Shown: positions 26,162 to 34,947 of the stretch, piece by piece | Layout: the number at the start of each line of letters is the position of its first letter | Numbering within the stretch: position 1 is the stretch's first letter | Assembly: GCA_963746885.1 (NCBI GenBank) | Contig: CAVVDM010000006.1 | Location: 62,001-126,000, forward strand | Origin: DATARH01 sp963746885 | GTDB lineage: Bacteria; Pseudomonadota; Alphaproteobacteria; ATCC43930; CGMCC-115725 | Length of the DNA: 64,000 bases | Direction: 5' to 3' | Made by a program: the position numbers and the translations under genes | Notes under the pieces: generated by a model | Database searches by the model: none | What the model was told of the DNA's origin: nothing | The model's input: the letters and a program-made list of their open reading frames with translations, nothing else

Positions 26162-27052
26162 ATGCTGACCGATGCACAACGCGCTGCCTATGACCGCGAC
26201 GGCTTCATCGTCGTACCGGATGTTTTCTCCGCGGACGAGATCGCCGAACTGCGCCGGGTCACCGACGAATTCGTCGCCGGCGCGGCACGCGTGACGGCCA
26301 ACGACGACATCTACGATCTCGAGGAGTCGCATTTACCGGCGGCGCCCCGGGTGCGCCGGCTGAAGGCGCCACACAACATTCACCCGGCCTATTTCCGCGC
26401 CAGCCGCAACGAGCGGGTTGTCGCGATCCTCAAGGATCTGTGGGGCAGCGTCCGCTTCGATACCGGCAAGCTCAACATGAAGTCGGCCGGCTATGGCGCG
26501 CCGGTCGAATGGCACCAGGATTGGGCGTTCTACCCGCACACCAATGACGACCTCGCCGCGGTCGGAATCATGCTCGACGATGTCGACCTGGAGAATGGCC
26601 CGATGATGGTGGTGCCCGGCAGCCACAAGGGGCCGGTCTACGATCATCACGGCCCGGACGGCCGGTTCTGCGGCGCGATGGAGCCCGAGCGTTGCGACAT
26701 CGACCTGTCGCGCGCGCTGCCCTGCCTCGGCAAGGCCGGCTCGGTGACGGTGCATCACGTGCGCGCGGTGCATGGCTCCGCGACCAATTTCTCCGGCCGA
26801 GAGCGGCGCTTCCTGTTGTTTCAATACCGCGCCGCCGACGCCTGGCCGCTGCTCGGGCTGAAGGAGGGCATCGAGAAATTTGACGGGCAGCTGCTGGTTG
26901 GCGAGCCGAGCCTGGCGCCGCGGCTGACGCCGGTCCCGGTGCGCATGCCGCTGCCGCCGGCCGCGCACCAGGGCTCGATCTACGAGAACCAGCGGGCCAG
27001 CGGCCGGCGCTATTTCACGCCCGCCGGCGAGGCGCGCGCCGCGGCGGAATGA
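26162..27052 (+). CDS. phytanoyl-CoA dioxygenase (PhyH) family protein
   Basis: This Fe(II)/2-oxoglutarate oxygenase of 296 residues has the facial triad His118 and Asp120 in EWHQDWAFYPH and His204 in RAVHGSATN, and a 2OG-binding basic segment SGRERRFLLFQYR. It starts YDRDGFIVVPDVFS, the family's usual opening. It lies 15 bases after the dehydrogenase-like gene and ends the catabolic operon. PhyH relatives in alphaproteobacteria hydroxylate diverse small acids, so the substrate cannot be inferred. Confidence 0.9.
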   Translation: MLTDAQRAAYDRDGFIVVPDVFSADEIAELRRVTDEFVAGAARVTANDDIYDLEESHLPAAPRVRRLKAPHNIHPAYFRASRNERVVAILKDLWGSVRFDTGKLNMKSAGYGAPVEWHQDWAFYPHTNDDLAAVGIMLDDVDLENGPMMVVPGSHKGPVYDHHGPDGRFCGAMEPERCDIDLSRALPCLGKAGSVTVHHVRAVHGSATNFSGRERRFLLFQYRAADAWPLLGLKEGIEKFDGQLLVGEPSLAPRLTPVPVRMPLPPAAHQGSIYENQRASGRRYFTPAGEARAAAE

Positions 27053-27055
27053 GCG

Positions 27056-28180
27056 CTATTCGAAAAACCGGCGGATTTCTCTGATCACCCGTTCGACCGC
27101 CGCGTCGTCGAGCTGCGGATAGATCGGCAGGCTGAGTATCTCGCCAGCTGCGCGAGCGGTCTCAGGCAGGCCGGTGGGGAACTCGCCAAGCCGGTGCTGA
27201 TAGGCGGGTTGATGATGCACCGGCGCCGGATAATGGACGCCGGTGCCGATCCCGGCGTGCCGCAGATGCTCGCGCAGCGCGTCGCGCACCGGCGTCCGGA
27301 TCACATATTGGTGAAACACGTGGACGCACCCGGCGCGGCGCGGCGGCAGGCGCAGCGGCAGCCCCGCCAGGCCCTCGTCGTAGCGCATCGCGGCATGCTG
27401 GCGGCGCGCATTGTCCGCGGCAAGATTTGGCAGCCTCGCCCCGAGGATCGCCGCCTGCAATGCGGCGAGCCGGGTGTTGATGCCGATTCGCGCGCTGATA
27501 TAGCGGTCGCGCCAGCCATACTCGCGAACCTCGCGCAGCGCCGTCGCCAGCTCGGCATCGTCGGTCGCGGTCATGCCGGCGTCGCCCAGCGCCGCGAGGT
27601 TCTTCGTCGGATAGAAGCTGAAGCAGGCGATGTCGCCGAACCCACCCGTCAGCCGGCCATCATAGAGCGCGCCGTGGCATTGCGCGCAATCCTCGATGAC
27701 GCGCAGCCCGTGCCGGCGGGCCAGAAGCAGGAGCGGGTCGAGATCGGCCGGCTCGCCGTAGAGATGCACCGGCAGGATGGCGGCGGGACGGCCCGGCGGC
27801 GGGCGCCGCAACGCCGCGTCTAGCGCCGCCGGGTCCATCGTAAAGCCGCCCGGCTCGATATCGACGAGCACCGGGACCGCGCCGGCGCGCTCGATCGCGG
27901 CGACCGTCGCAACCGCGGTGTGCGACACGGTAAAAACCAGGTCGCCGGCGCCAATGCCGCAGGCCCGCAATGCCAGCTCGAGCGCGTCGGTGCCGCTGCC
28001 GACGCCGACCGCATGGGCCGTGCCGAGCCAGGCGGCAAAGGCGACCTCGAACTCATCGACCTCGCGACCGAGGATGTATTGACCGCCAGCGAGCACGCGC
28101 GCGATGGCGGCGTCGATCTCGGCCTGCTGCTCCAGATAGCCGGCGCGCGGATCGGTCTGCGGGATTGGAGAGTCGGTCAT
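27056..28180 (-). CDS. DegT/DnrJ/EryC1-type sugar aminotransferase
   Basis: This PLP enzyme of about 374 residues has GSGTDALELALRACG at the cofactor-binding N-terminal region, VIEDCAQCHGA (Asp contact to PLP) and the Schiff-base Lys in FSFYPTKNLAALGDAG. It makes amino sugars for glycans by aminating keto-sugars. The start is uncertain: ATG 28180 is chosen, but a TTG at 28204 overlaps the epimerase stop as TTGA and would add eight residues. It is paired with a sugar epimerase, so the two probably make one nucleotide-amino sugar. Confidence 0.88.
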   Translation of the reverse strand: MTDSPIPQTDPRAGYLEQQAEIDAAIARVLAGGQYILGREVDEFEVAFAAWLGTAHAVGVGSGTDALELALRACGIGAGDLVFTVSHTAVATVAAIERAGAVPVLVDIEPGGFTMDPAALDAALRRPPPGRPAAILPVHLYGEPADLDPLLLLARRHGLRVIEDCAQCHGALYDGRLTGGFGDIACFSFYPTKNLAALGDAGMTATDDAELATALREVREYGWRDRYISARIGINTRLAALQAAILGARLPNLAADNARRQHAAMRYDEGLAGLPLRLPPRRAGCVHVFHQYVIRTPVRDALREHLRHAGIGTGVHYPAPVHHQPAYQHRLGEFPTGLPETARAAGEILSLPIYPQLDDAAVERVIREIRRFFE

Positions 28181-28200
28181 GGCCCCGTCGGGATCGGCGG

Positions 28201-29205
28201 TCAAATGTAGCGCGCCAGCTGGCGCCGGTAATAGTCGAGCGTGCGCTTGAGCCCGTCGTCGAGCCCGATGCGCGGCGCCCAGCCGGTGAGAGCGCGGAAG
28301 CGGGCATCGTCGGTGACGAAGTCGCCGATGTCGATGCGCCTGCGCTCTTCCGGAAAGTCGCGCCGCACAAAGCTGCCGGCGCCATTCGCGCGCACCAGCG
28401 CCTCGGCCAGCGCCAGCAGCGTGTAGGGCGCGGCGCCGCCGACATTGAGCGCGTGGCCGGCGATGTCAGGGTTCAGCGCGGCGCACAGGAACGCCTCGAC
28501 CGCGTCATCGACATAGAGCAATTCGCGGCGCTGCTCGCCACCCCACACCTCGAAGGCCGCGCCTTCAAGCGCGCGGCGCAGCCAGATGCCAAGAAAGTTC
28601 TGCCGCGCATCCTTTATCCGCATCCCCGGCCCGTAGACGTTGGTCAGCCGCAGAGAGCGGGTATTGATGCCATAGGCGTCGTGAAACAACAGATGATAGG
28701 CTTCGCCCGCCATCTTGTTGACGCCGTTGACGTCGCTCGGACGCAGCGGGTGCGCCTCGTCGACCGGCAGGTAGCGCGGTCGGCCATAGATCTGGCGCGT
28801 GCCGGCATGGACGATCGTGACGCCGGGCGCCACTTCGCGGCACAGCTCCAAAAGCCGCAATTGCGCGGCGCAATTGACCGCGAGATCGTGCTCCGGGGCG
28901 TTCATCGAATCGAGGTGGCTGGTCTGGCCGGCCAGATCGAACAGGAAATCCTGGCCGGCGAGCAGGTGATGCAGGGCCGCGGCGTCGCGGATGTCGGCGA
29001 TATTGAGTCGGACATGCCCGCTGATGCCTTCGATATTGGCGAGATTGCCGCCGGCCTCGGGCACCATGCTGTCGATCAGCACAACCTGCGCGCCAAGCCC
29101 GACCAGCCGGCGCGCCAGCGCCGCGCCGATCAAGCCGACCCCGCCGGTGACCAGCACATGCGCGCCGCCGAAGGCCGCCAACTGTGATTCAGCTTCTGCC
29201 GTCAC
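28201..29205 (-). CDS. NAD-dependent nucleotide-sugar epimerase/dehydratase
   Basis: This extended SDR of 334 residues has the dinucleotide motif VTGGVGLIGAAL near residue 19, LAGQTSHLDSM, and SLRLTNVYGPGMRIKD. At the position of the usual catalytic Tyr-x3-Lys there is NGVNK, so the Tyr is Asn. I recall this substitution in one branch of the family, which suggests a changed mechanism or reliance on another residue. The start is GTG 29205. It is followed by the DegT aminotransferase, and the two are probably cotranscribed for surface-sugar synthesis. Confidence 0.87.
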   Translation of the reverse strand: MTAEAESQLAAFGGAHVLVTGGVGLIGAALARRLVGLGAQVVLIDSMVPEAGGNLANIEGISGHVRLNIADIRDAAALHHLLAGQDFLFDLAGQTSHLDSMNAPEHDLAVNCAAQLRLLELCREVAPGVTIVHAGTRQIYGRPRYLPVDEAHPLRPSDVNGVNKMAGEAYHLLFHDAYGINTRSLRLTNVYGPGMRIKDARQNFLGIWLRRALEGAAFEVWGGEQRRELLYVDDAVEAFLCAALNPDIAGHALNVGGAAPYTLLALAEALVRANGAGSFVRRDFPEERRRIDIGDFVTDDARFRALTGWAPRIGLDDGLKRTLDYYRRQLARYI

Positions 29206-29477
29206 GCGCCCTGGTCCTTGTCGGAGGCCGACCGCGATGCCCCCATCGCCGGCCTATCCTGTCGATCGAGGATGATAATACCTCGCGACGGCTCGCGGCA
29301 GAAACGGGCGGCCCGCCGAGTCTATTCCGCGAGCGGGCAGGCCGCGCCGCCGGTGGGCTTGCTCCCCCGATGACAGCGGGCCGCGGCAGCGCTATCCTGA
29401 CAGGCAATTTGTCCGGCCGCGCCGCCACCCTAGGGCCTTGGGGAGACGTCGTGCGGCGGCGTAGAGGAGCAGCGGTT

Positions 29478-32420
29478 ATGGCCGGTTTCACGTCGCTTTC
29501 TCTCCGAATCGGTTTCTGGGTGGGCGTGCTGCTCGCCGTCGGCACGAGCGGGGCCTTCGCTCAGGGCAAGGTCGGGGTCAGCAGCGCGGTCAATCCGCAG
29601 GCGAATGGGACGCCGCCGGGTGGCGCGACGCGGCAGATCGTCATCGGCCAGGATGTCGTCTACAACGAGCGCATCACGACCGGTCCGGCCGGGCAGACCC
29701 AGCTGCTGTTTCTTGACGAATCGTCAATGACGGTCGGGCCCAATTCCGATCTGGCGATCGATCAGTTCGTCTACGACCCGAAAAGCGGCACCGGCAAGCT
29801 GGCGATGAGCGCGACCCGCGGCCTGTTGCGCTATGTCGGCGGCAAGCTGAGCAAGCAGGATGAGGGGGTGACGCTGCGCACCAGTACGGCGACCCTGGCG
29901 GTGCGCGGCGGCGCATTCATCGCGAAGATCGACCGCGACGGCAAGACCGCGGTCGTGTTCATCTACGGAAAGGAATTGGAGATTATCGGGAAGCTCGGCA
30001 ATATCGTGAGGCTGACGCGGCCGGGTTTTCAGTCCACGATCAGCCCGGGCGGGCAGCCCTCGCCGCCGGCGCCGTCGCCGCCGGGGCAGCTGGCACAGTT
30101 CGTGGCAGAGCTCGACGGCCGCACCGGCGGCACCGGCGGCGCCACGACGATACCGACGGAGACGACAGTCGCCGATAGCGGCATCCCCCAGACGGTGTCG
30201 GGGAATATCAATCAGAGCATCGCGCAGGCGCAGCAGCAGTCCGCGGCTTACACCACCACCGAAACGACCTCGTCGACGTCTAGCGCGGGGTCGTCGACGA
30301 CGAACACGAATACTCAAAACGGCTCCAGCGGCGGCCAGGTGATCACCTGTACCAGCATGGCGAGCTGCGACCCGACGCAGGCGACGCAAGTCGGGACTGT
30401 CGCCGGAACAAGCCAGGCGGTCGGCGGCTCCGACAGCGTTACCAGCACCGGGACGCAGACCGACGGGTTCACCAACACAACCGCCACTACCGGCGGTCAG
30501 ACCAACACCACGCCGTCAACGCCAACTACCCCAACTACCCCAACTACCCCAACTACCCCAACTACCCCAACCACGCCTTCAACACCAACCACCACCCTCA
30601 CCTATGCCGGGCGCCTCAAGAACACCAACGGCAACGGCACGGCACGCGGCTTTGTCGACCAGAGCGCCAACGGCGACATCCCCTATGCCGCCGGCACGCT
30701 GAGCTACCCACAGGGCTCGCCGCAGAGCGGGGTATTTACCGGTACCTTCGGCAATCTCGGGACGATCTCGTTTCCGCTCGTGCCGGGCTCGGCGAGCTTC
30801 GGCCCGCAGGGAACATCGAGCAGCCTCGGGACATTTTCCGGCACCAGCTTTCTGTCGGCCGACAACACTTTTTTCTACGCGAACATTACGCCGACCAGCA
30901 CGCCCACCGAGCGGCTGCTGATCTTTGGCGGCATGCCGGTCAACGCCGGCTTCTACCCGCAGACCGGCACGACCCGCATATTCTCTTTCGCCGTCCAGCC
31001 CGATGCGGCGCTGCAATCCAACATTCCGTTCATCCGCTCCCTAGCCGGCGGCAACCTGCCGAACGCGTCGGTGTCACCGTTCTATGTCGTCGCTCCGCCG
31101 ACCACCGCGATCGGCGACGCCTCGACGAATTCGGCGGCGCGCGGCCTGCAGGCTAGCCTCGCGATCAACGGTCAGGGCGCTAACCAGCAGTCGGTGATCG
31201 CGGTAACGACCGGCCAGATCGGATCGCTGCAGAGCAATGGACAGCCGATCTTCACCGGCGAAATGAGGGGCTCATCAATGACCTCGGCGACCGGCACGCC
31301 GGTTGGGCTGAGTTCGGCCGTCAGCTCGACGGTCGACGGTAACGGCAACAGCTTCTATGGCACCGACGCGATCTCTGGCTTTGTCCTCGACCAGACCGCC
31401 TATTCGACGACGAGCAACGGCACTGTCGGCGGTGCGGTCATCCCGTCGACGGCAACGGAGACCCCATTGTCCGGGGCGCCGACGAGCTACGGCTTTGCCC
31501 AGCCGGCGCTGCCGGTCGCGGTGCCCTCGGGGGTCGGCGTCAGCCGCTCGACGCAAGCGCTGAGCGGCAATTTCGGCGGGCTCATGTACACGAATGCGCA
31601 GGCCAATCCGTACATCGTCACGGGCGGCGTGTTCGTCAGCACCGACGCGTCGAACAATCGCGTCCAGGCAACCCTTGCCGGCAATGCCCAGTCGTCGTCC
31701 AGCGGGGTCACCGGAGTGACGATGCAATATGGCGGCCTGTCCGGTCCGGCCGGGGCGCAGGCCTTTGTCGACGACAACACCTTCGCCGCGGCCGAAAGCC
31801 AGTCCAGCCCGCAGCAGATCGTCATCAACGGCACCACGAGCCAGCCCACCGGGCAGCTCTATTTTGTCAGCTCGGGCGCCGCCGGGGTGCCAACCTCGCT
31901 GCTGCCGGCCGGCGTGTCCTATTGCCAATGCCAATATTTGCAGTGGGGCTATTGGGGCGGCGACCTGACGAGCGCCGGTCCGGCCGGGTCGAGCGTCCCG
32001 CGCATCGATGCCGCGAACATCAACAGTTGGGTCGCCGGAGTTGCCACCCCGCTGAGCAACATCAACTCGCTGATCGGGCAGTCGGCGACGGCGAGCTATA
32101 CCGGCGCCGCGTTCGGCTCGGTGTTCAACAACGGCGCCAGCTACGTCGCGGCCGGCGGCTTCAATGGCACCTATAATTTCGGGACCCAAAGCGGCACGAT
32201 GGCGGTAACCAATTTCGACGGCCACAATTTCGCTGTTTCGGGGAAGGCGCCGCTGACCGGAGCCAATTACAGCTTCTCGTCGAGCGGGTCCGGCGTACAG
32301 GGCGCGATCAACGGCACGTTCTATGGGCCGAATGCGGCGGAGACCGGCGGTAATTTCGCCTTTCAGACGACGGCCGGCCCGGCCTACATGGCGTCCGGGA
32401 TCTTCGCCGGCAAGCAGTAG
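29478..32420 (+). CDS. large secreted FecR-domain protein
   Basis: The product (980 residues) begins with a signal peptide (about 1-28, ending AFAQG). A FecR-type beta domain follows (about 45-185: LLFLDESSMTVGPNSDL, LAVRGGAFIAKI). A long Ser/Thr/Asn/Gly/Pro-rich linker contains a Pro-Thr-Thr repeat near residue 350. The region beyond about residue 370 is Gly/Ser/Asn-rich and repeats beta-strand blocks (GTFGNLGTISFPL, YGGLSGPAGAQAFVDD), suggesting a surface or barrel/helix domain. It is far longer than regulatory FecR proteins and lacks a nearby sigma factor or TonB receptor, so it is more likely an exposed surface protein. ATG 29478 has AGGAG nine bases before it. Confidence 0.85.
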   Translation: MAGFTSLSLRIGFWVGVLLAVGTSGAFAQGKVGVSSAVNPQANGTPPGGATRQIVIGQDVVYNERITTGPAGQTQLLFLDESSMTVGPNSDLAIDQFVYDPKSGTGKLAMSATRGLLRYVGGKLSKQDEGVTLRTSTATLAVRGGAFIAKIDRDGKTAVVFIYGKELEIIGKLGNIVRLTRPGFQSTISPGGQPSPPAPSPPGQLAQFVAELDGRTGGTGGATTIPTETTVADSGIPQTVSGNINQSIAQAQQQSAAYTTTETTSSTSSAGSSTTNTNTQNGSSGGQVITCTSMASCDPTQATQVGTVAGTSQAVGGSDSVTSTGTQTDGFTNTTATTGGQTNTTPSTPTTPTTPTTPTTPTTPTTPSTPTTTLTYAGRLKNTNGNGTARGFVDQSANGDIPYAAGTLSYPQGSPQSGVFTGTFGNLGTISFPLVPGSASFGPQGTSSSLGTFSGTSFLSADNTFFYANITPTSTPTERLLIFGGMPVNAGFYPQTGTTRIFSFAVQPDAALQSNIPFIRSLAGGNLPNASVSPFYVVAPPTTAIGDASTNSAARGLQASLAINGQGANQQSVIAVTTGQIGSLQSNGQPIFTGEMRGSSMTSATGTPVGLSSAVSSTVDGNGNSFYGTDAISGFVLDQTAYSTTSNGTVGGAVIPSTATETPLSGAPTSYGFAQPALPVAVPSGVGVSRSTQALSGNFGGLMYTNAQANPYIVTGGVFVSTDASNNRVQATLAGNAQSSSSGVTGVTMQYGGLSGPAGAQAFVDDNTFAAAESQSSPQQIVINGTTSQPTGQLYFVSSGAAGVPTSLLPAGVSYCQCQYLQWGYWGGDLTSAGPAGSSVPRIDAANINSWVAGVATPLSNINSLIGQSATASYTGAAFGSVFNNGASYVAAGGFNGTYNFGTQSGTMAVTNFDGHNFAVSGKAPLTGANYSFSSSGSGVQGAINGTFYGPNAAETGGNFAFQTTAGPAYMASGIFAGKQ
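30522..30566 (+). repeat. tandem 9-bp repeat encoding Pro-Thr-Thr
   Basis: Five perfect copies of CCAACTACC follow one another and are flanked by degenerate PTT and STP codons. Because the unit is three codons long, copy-number changes would lengthen or shorten the linker of the FecR-domain protein without shifting the frame. Confidence 0.9.
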
Positions 32421-32626
32421 CGATTGACGCGGCCGGCGGCCGGGGTGCGCTTACGCCGCTCCCGACCTCTCGGCGCGCCAATTTGTTGGCAACCCGGCGG
32501 CGCGACGCGATACCGGGATGCGCGCATACGCGACAACACGCGCCGGCCGAGGCCGGCCGTCACGCCGTGCTCGCTTCGGCCGGCGGTGCAGTTCCGCCGA
32601 GGGCGGCGCGGAACCAGCGTCAATTG

Positions 32627-32920
32627 TTACACCGGGTCCTGCGGGCCTGCTGCCGGGGGCGTCCGGCGCGGGGCTGACGAGGCGTCGTCTGCTTCGGCTT
32701 CCGCCGCACGCCTCGCCGCCTGCAGGAGCGCCAGCTGTCGCTCCAAGCGCTCCCGTTCGACCAGATTCAGTTCGATCTGGAGTTTGATGTCGGCGATGTC
32801 GCTCGGATCGGCATCCGGGGACTCGACGTAGCCTTGGTCGATCTTCAATTGGTAGTTCAATCGGAAAAGCTGCTTCTCGACGTCTTCGATGGAGCGATCC
32901 AAGAGCAGCAGTCGTTCCAT
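32627..32920 (-). CDS. small coiled-coil protein of unknown function
   Basis: This 97-residue protein is strongly helical and charged through about residue 75 (VEKQLFRLNYQLKID, LNLVERERLERQLALLQ), with heptad-like Leu spacing typical of a coiled coil, followed by a disordered Ala/Pro tail. There is no signal peptide. ATG 32920 has GGAGAAGATCA directly before it, a good ribosome-binding site. It is separated from the upstream porin gene by a terminator, so it probably has its own promoter. I do not recognise the family. Confidence 0.6.
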   Translation of the reverse strand: MERLLLLDRSIEDVEKQLFRLNYQLKIDQGYVESPDADPSDIADIKLQIELNLVERERLERQLALLQAARRAAEAEADDASSAPRRTPPAAGPQDPV

Positions 32921-33022
32921 TGATCTTCTCCAGAAGGAACCTCACGGTATGGCTACCGCGCAATTGTCGTGCATTTCGCGTTCAAACCTGTGCCGCCCGC
33001 GGCGACGGCGCTCGCGCAAGAA

Positions 33023-33052
33023 AACACCCGCCGACTTTCGTCGGCGGGTGTT
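33023..33052 (-). terminator. rho-independent terminator of the DcaP-like porin gene
   Basis: A perfect 12-bp stem (AACACCCGCCGA paired with TCGGCGGGTGTT) with a six-base loop lies 35 bases past the porin stop. Read on the minus strand it is followed by TTTTCTT, as expected for an intrinsic terminator. Confidence 0.88.
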
Positions 33053-33087
33053 GGTCGCTTCGATTTCCCGGGAGGAGATTCCGGCGG

Positions 33088-34614
33088 TCAGAACTGAACG
33101 CGGAACCGGCTGATCAGAACGTTCTCATCACCCTTCAGGTTGCTGATCGCGATGCGGTGACCATACGCGTATTCGATGCCGACATCTACGAAGGAAACGG
33201 GGTTCCAGATCAAGTTGGCATGCGCCGTGACAATTTCCTTGTTCACGGAGCCGCAGCCGCCAGCACCCGTTTGCGACGAGGCGAAGGGGCATACCGCACC
33301 ATTCAGATTATTGGCATCCAGGAAGTTGACGCCGGCGGAAATGGTCGAACGCAAGTTAGGCGCCCAAAGGTGTTTGTATCCGATATTGCCGCCATATTCC
33401 GTCACCGGCTTCACCAGTACATTCGCCGCCGCCGCTGGGGTAGTCGGCAGTGCCCCGTAGTTCGTCACCAGCGCGAAGTTGTTGGTCGAATTGAGATAGG
33501 TGCCGATCGCGTTGCCCCACACCATATGCCAGACGATGGCGTCCTTCGTCCAGCCGAACCACAGCGGCTTGACGTCACCGCTGATATTGAATCCATAGCC
33601 GGTGAACGAACGATTGACGAAAGCGCCGTCCTTGATTTGGATTTCAGGCCGCAGCACCGTGCTGAAATCCATATGGCCCCAAGTCTGCGGAATATACCAG
33701 GCAGCAGTCAGCACTGGTGCCGGGCTCTTCACGGGATTGCCCGTTACTGAATTGTCTGAGCTGACATTCCCCAGAGTCGGCGTCCAAGCGTTGTCGTTTG
33801 GAGTCTCCATGGACGTCGACAGCGCGCCAGGGACACCCCACGGGGCAAGCGGCACCGTATAGCGGATTTGCGGGATACGGACGACACCCGGATCACCGAC
33901 ATTGCCGCCGAAATCGAGCGTCTCGGCAGAAGCGTCCGAGTCGGAGAAATTCGAATTGGCTTGGCCAGCCAGGAAGCCGCCGAGAGTGGCGTAGGCGTAG
34001 CGCAGCCGGGGAATGAGACTGTCGGAAATCCTGGTCGCGTTCGCGCCAGTCGCGCCGGCAAAGTCAAATTCCAAAAACGTCCGCGCTTCGCCCCAGGCTG
34101 TCGGCGTGCGGGTCTCGAAGTTGACCTTCGACTGCTGCGGCGACTGCTGGAAGATGCTCGTGCTGCGCGCACGATTATAGGCTTGCGTGCCGAACGCCGG
34201 GGCTACCGGCACATGAATGTTCAGAGGGATCGTTACGGCCTGGCCGGTTGCACCAGCGTTGGTCCCCTGCGGCTGCGGGTTAGGATTGCCGCCGTCGAAC
34301 CAATACAGCATGTTTTCCCTGATCTCGCCGCCGACCCGGATCGAGGTGTCGGTGCCCGGGATCAGGAAAGACCGCGGGAAGCTGCCGCCCATCATATGCA
34401 CGGTGGTCGGGCCCGGCGGGCCGCCCACGCCGAACATGTTGCCCGGCACCCGCGCCTGCGCCAACTGGTCGAGGCGCTCCTGGAGAAGCTGCTGGTTGGC
34501 GCGCAAATCCGCCAGTTCGTCGGCCTTGGCCGTCGGCACGCCGGATAGCAGGGCCACCGCGGCGGTAACCCCGCCGAGCGCCGCTATCGTGCCGATTATC
34601 CGGTTCCTGATCAT
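33088..34614 (-). CDS. DcaP-like outer-membrane porin
   Basis: This exported barrel of 508 residues has a signal peptide (about 1-31, ending PTAKADE), then a short coiled coil (LADLRANQQLLQERLDQL), the GSFPRSFLIPGTDTSIRVGG entry common to the DcaP family, and alternating beta strands ending in RFRVQF with the C-terminal Phe needed for barrel assembly. DcaP proteins are trimeric channels for dicarboxylates and related acids. ATG 34614 has GGGGGAG just upstream; a longer frame to 34719 reads through the promoter. It has its own promoter and terminator, so it is probably monocistronic and strongly expressed. Confidence 0.88.
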   Translation of the reverse strand: MIRNRIIGTIAALGGVTAAVALLSGVPTAKADELADLRANQQLLQERLDQLAQARVPGNMFGVGGPPGPTTVHMMGGSFPRSFLIPGTDTSIRVGGEIRENMLYWFDGGNPNPQPQGTNAGATGQAVTIPLNIHVPVAPAFGTQAYNRARSTSIFQQSPQQSKVNFETRTPTAWGEARTFLEFDFAGATGANATRISDSLIPRLRYAYATLGGFLAGQANSNFSDSDASAETLDFGGNVGDPGVVRIPQIRYTVPLAPWGVPGALSTSMETPNDNAWTPTLGNVSSDNSVTGNPVKSPAPVLTAAWYIPQTWGHMDFSTVLRPEIQIKDGAFVNRSFTGYGFNISGDVKPLWFGWTKDAIVWHMVWGNAIGTYLNSTNNFALVTNYGALPTTPAAAANVLVKPVTEYGGNIGYKHLWAPNLRSTISAGVNFLDANNLNGAVCPFASSQTGAGGCGSVNKEIVTAHANLIWNPVSFVDVGIEYAYGHRIAISNLKGDENVLISRFRVQF

Positions 34615-34947
34615 TGCTCCCCCAAGCGTCCAAAGTTGCGTTGAGCCACGCGGAATACCCACGTTCGTCGCAGCACATGATATTGCGCGTAGGGCGGTGA
34701 TCAAACGGGCTTTTTTCACTTAGTGGTGTTTTCGTCTCAGGAGTGGCGAAGATGACACATATGGCGCGCAATACCCTTGAAAATATGGGAAAGTTTTTGC
34801 GACGGGAAATGCGGCGCGAGCGCGGCGGGCCGCGCCATGGCGACGGAGCTTGGCGGATTGCGATGGGCAGGCGGGCGCGGCTCCAGCCCCGCTAGGCGGC
34901 GGCCTGACGGGCGATGCGCGGTGTCCCGGGCGGAAAAGCGGCTTTGG
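34615..34947. promoter_or_regulatory. promoter region of the porin gene; no gene seen
   Basis: These 333 bases lie between the porin start and the end of the PagL-like gene. The half nearest the porin is AT-richer and carries a good sigma-70-like promoter (listed separately). The half beyond 34790 shows no clear signal, and I see no coding potential or terminator for the PagL-like gene. Confidence 0.55.
34677..34704 (-). promoter_or_regulatory. sigma-70-like promoter of the DcaP-like porin gene
   Basis: On the minus strand, TTGATC (34704-34699) is followed after 16 bases by TATCAT (34682-34677), four and five matches to the consensus boxes. Transcription would start near 34670, leaving a leader of about 55 bases before the ATG at 34614. 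Confidence 0.45.

Noticed and set aside
30522..30566. CRISPR array
   Set aside because: The repeats are contiguous 9-mers within a coding frame with no spacers.
32424..32831. Small plus-strand genes after the FecR-domain gene
   Set aside because: Arg-rich shadow frames without ribosome-binding sites; the minus-strand coiled-coil gene explains the right part.
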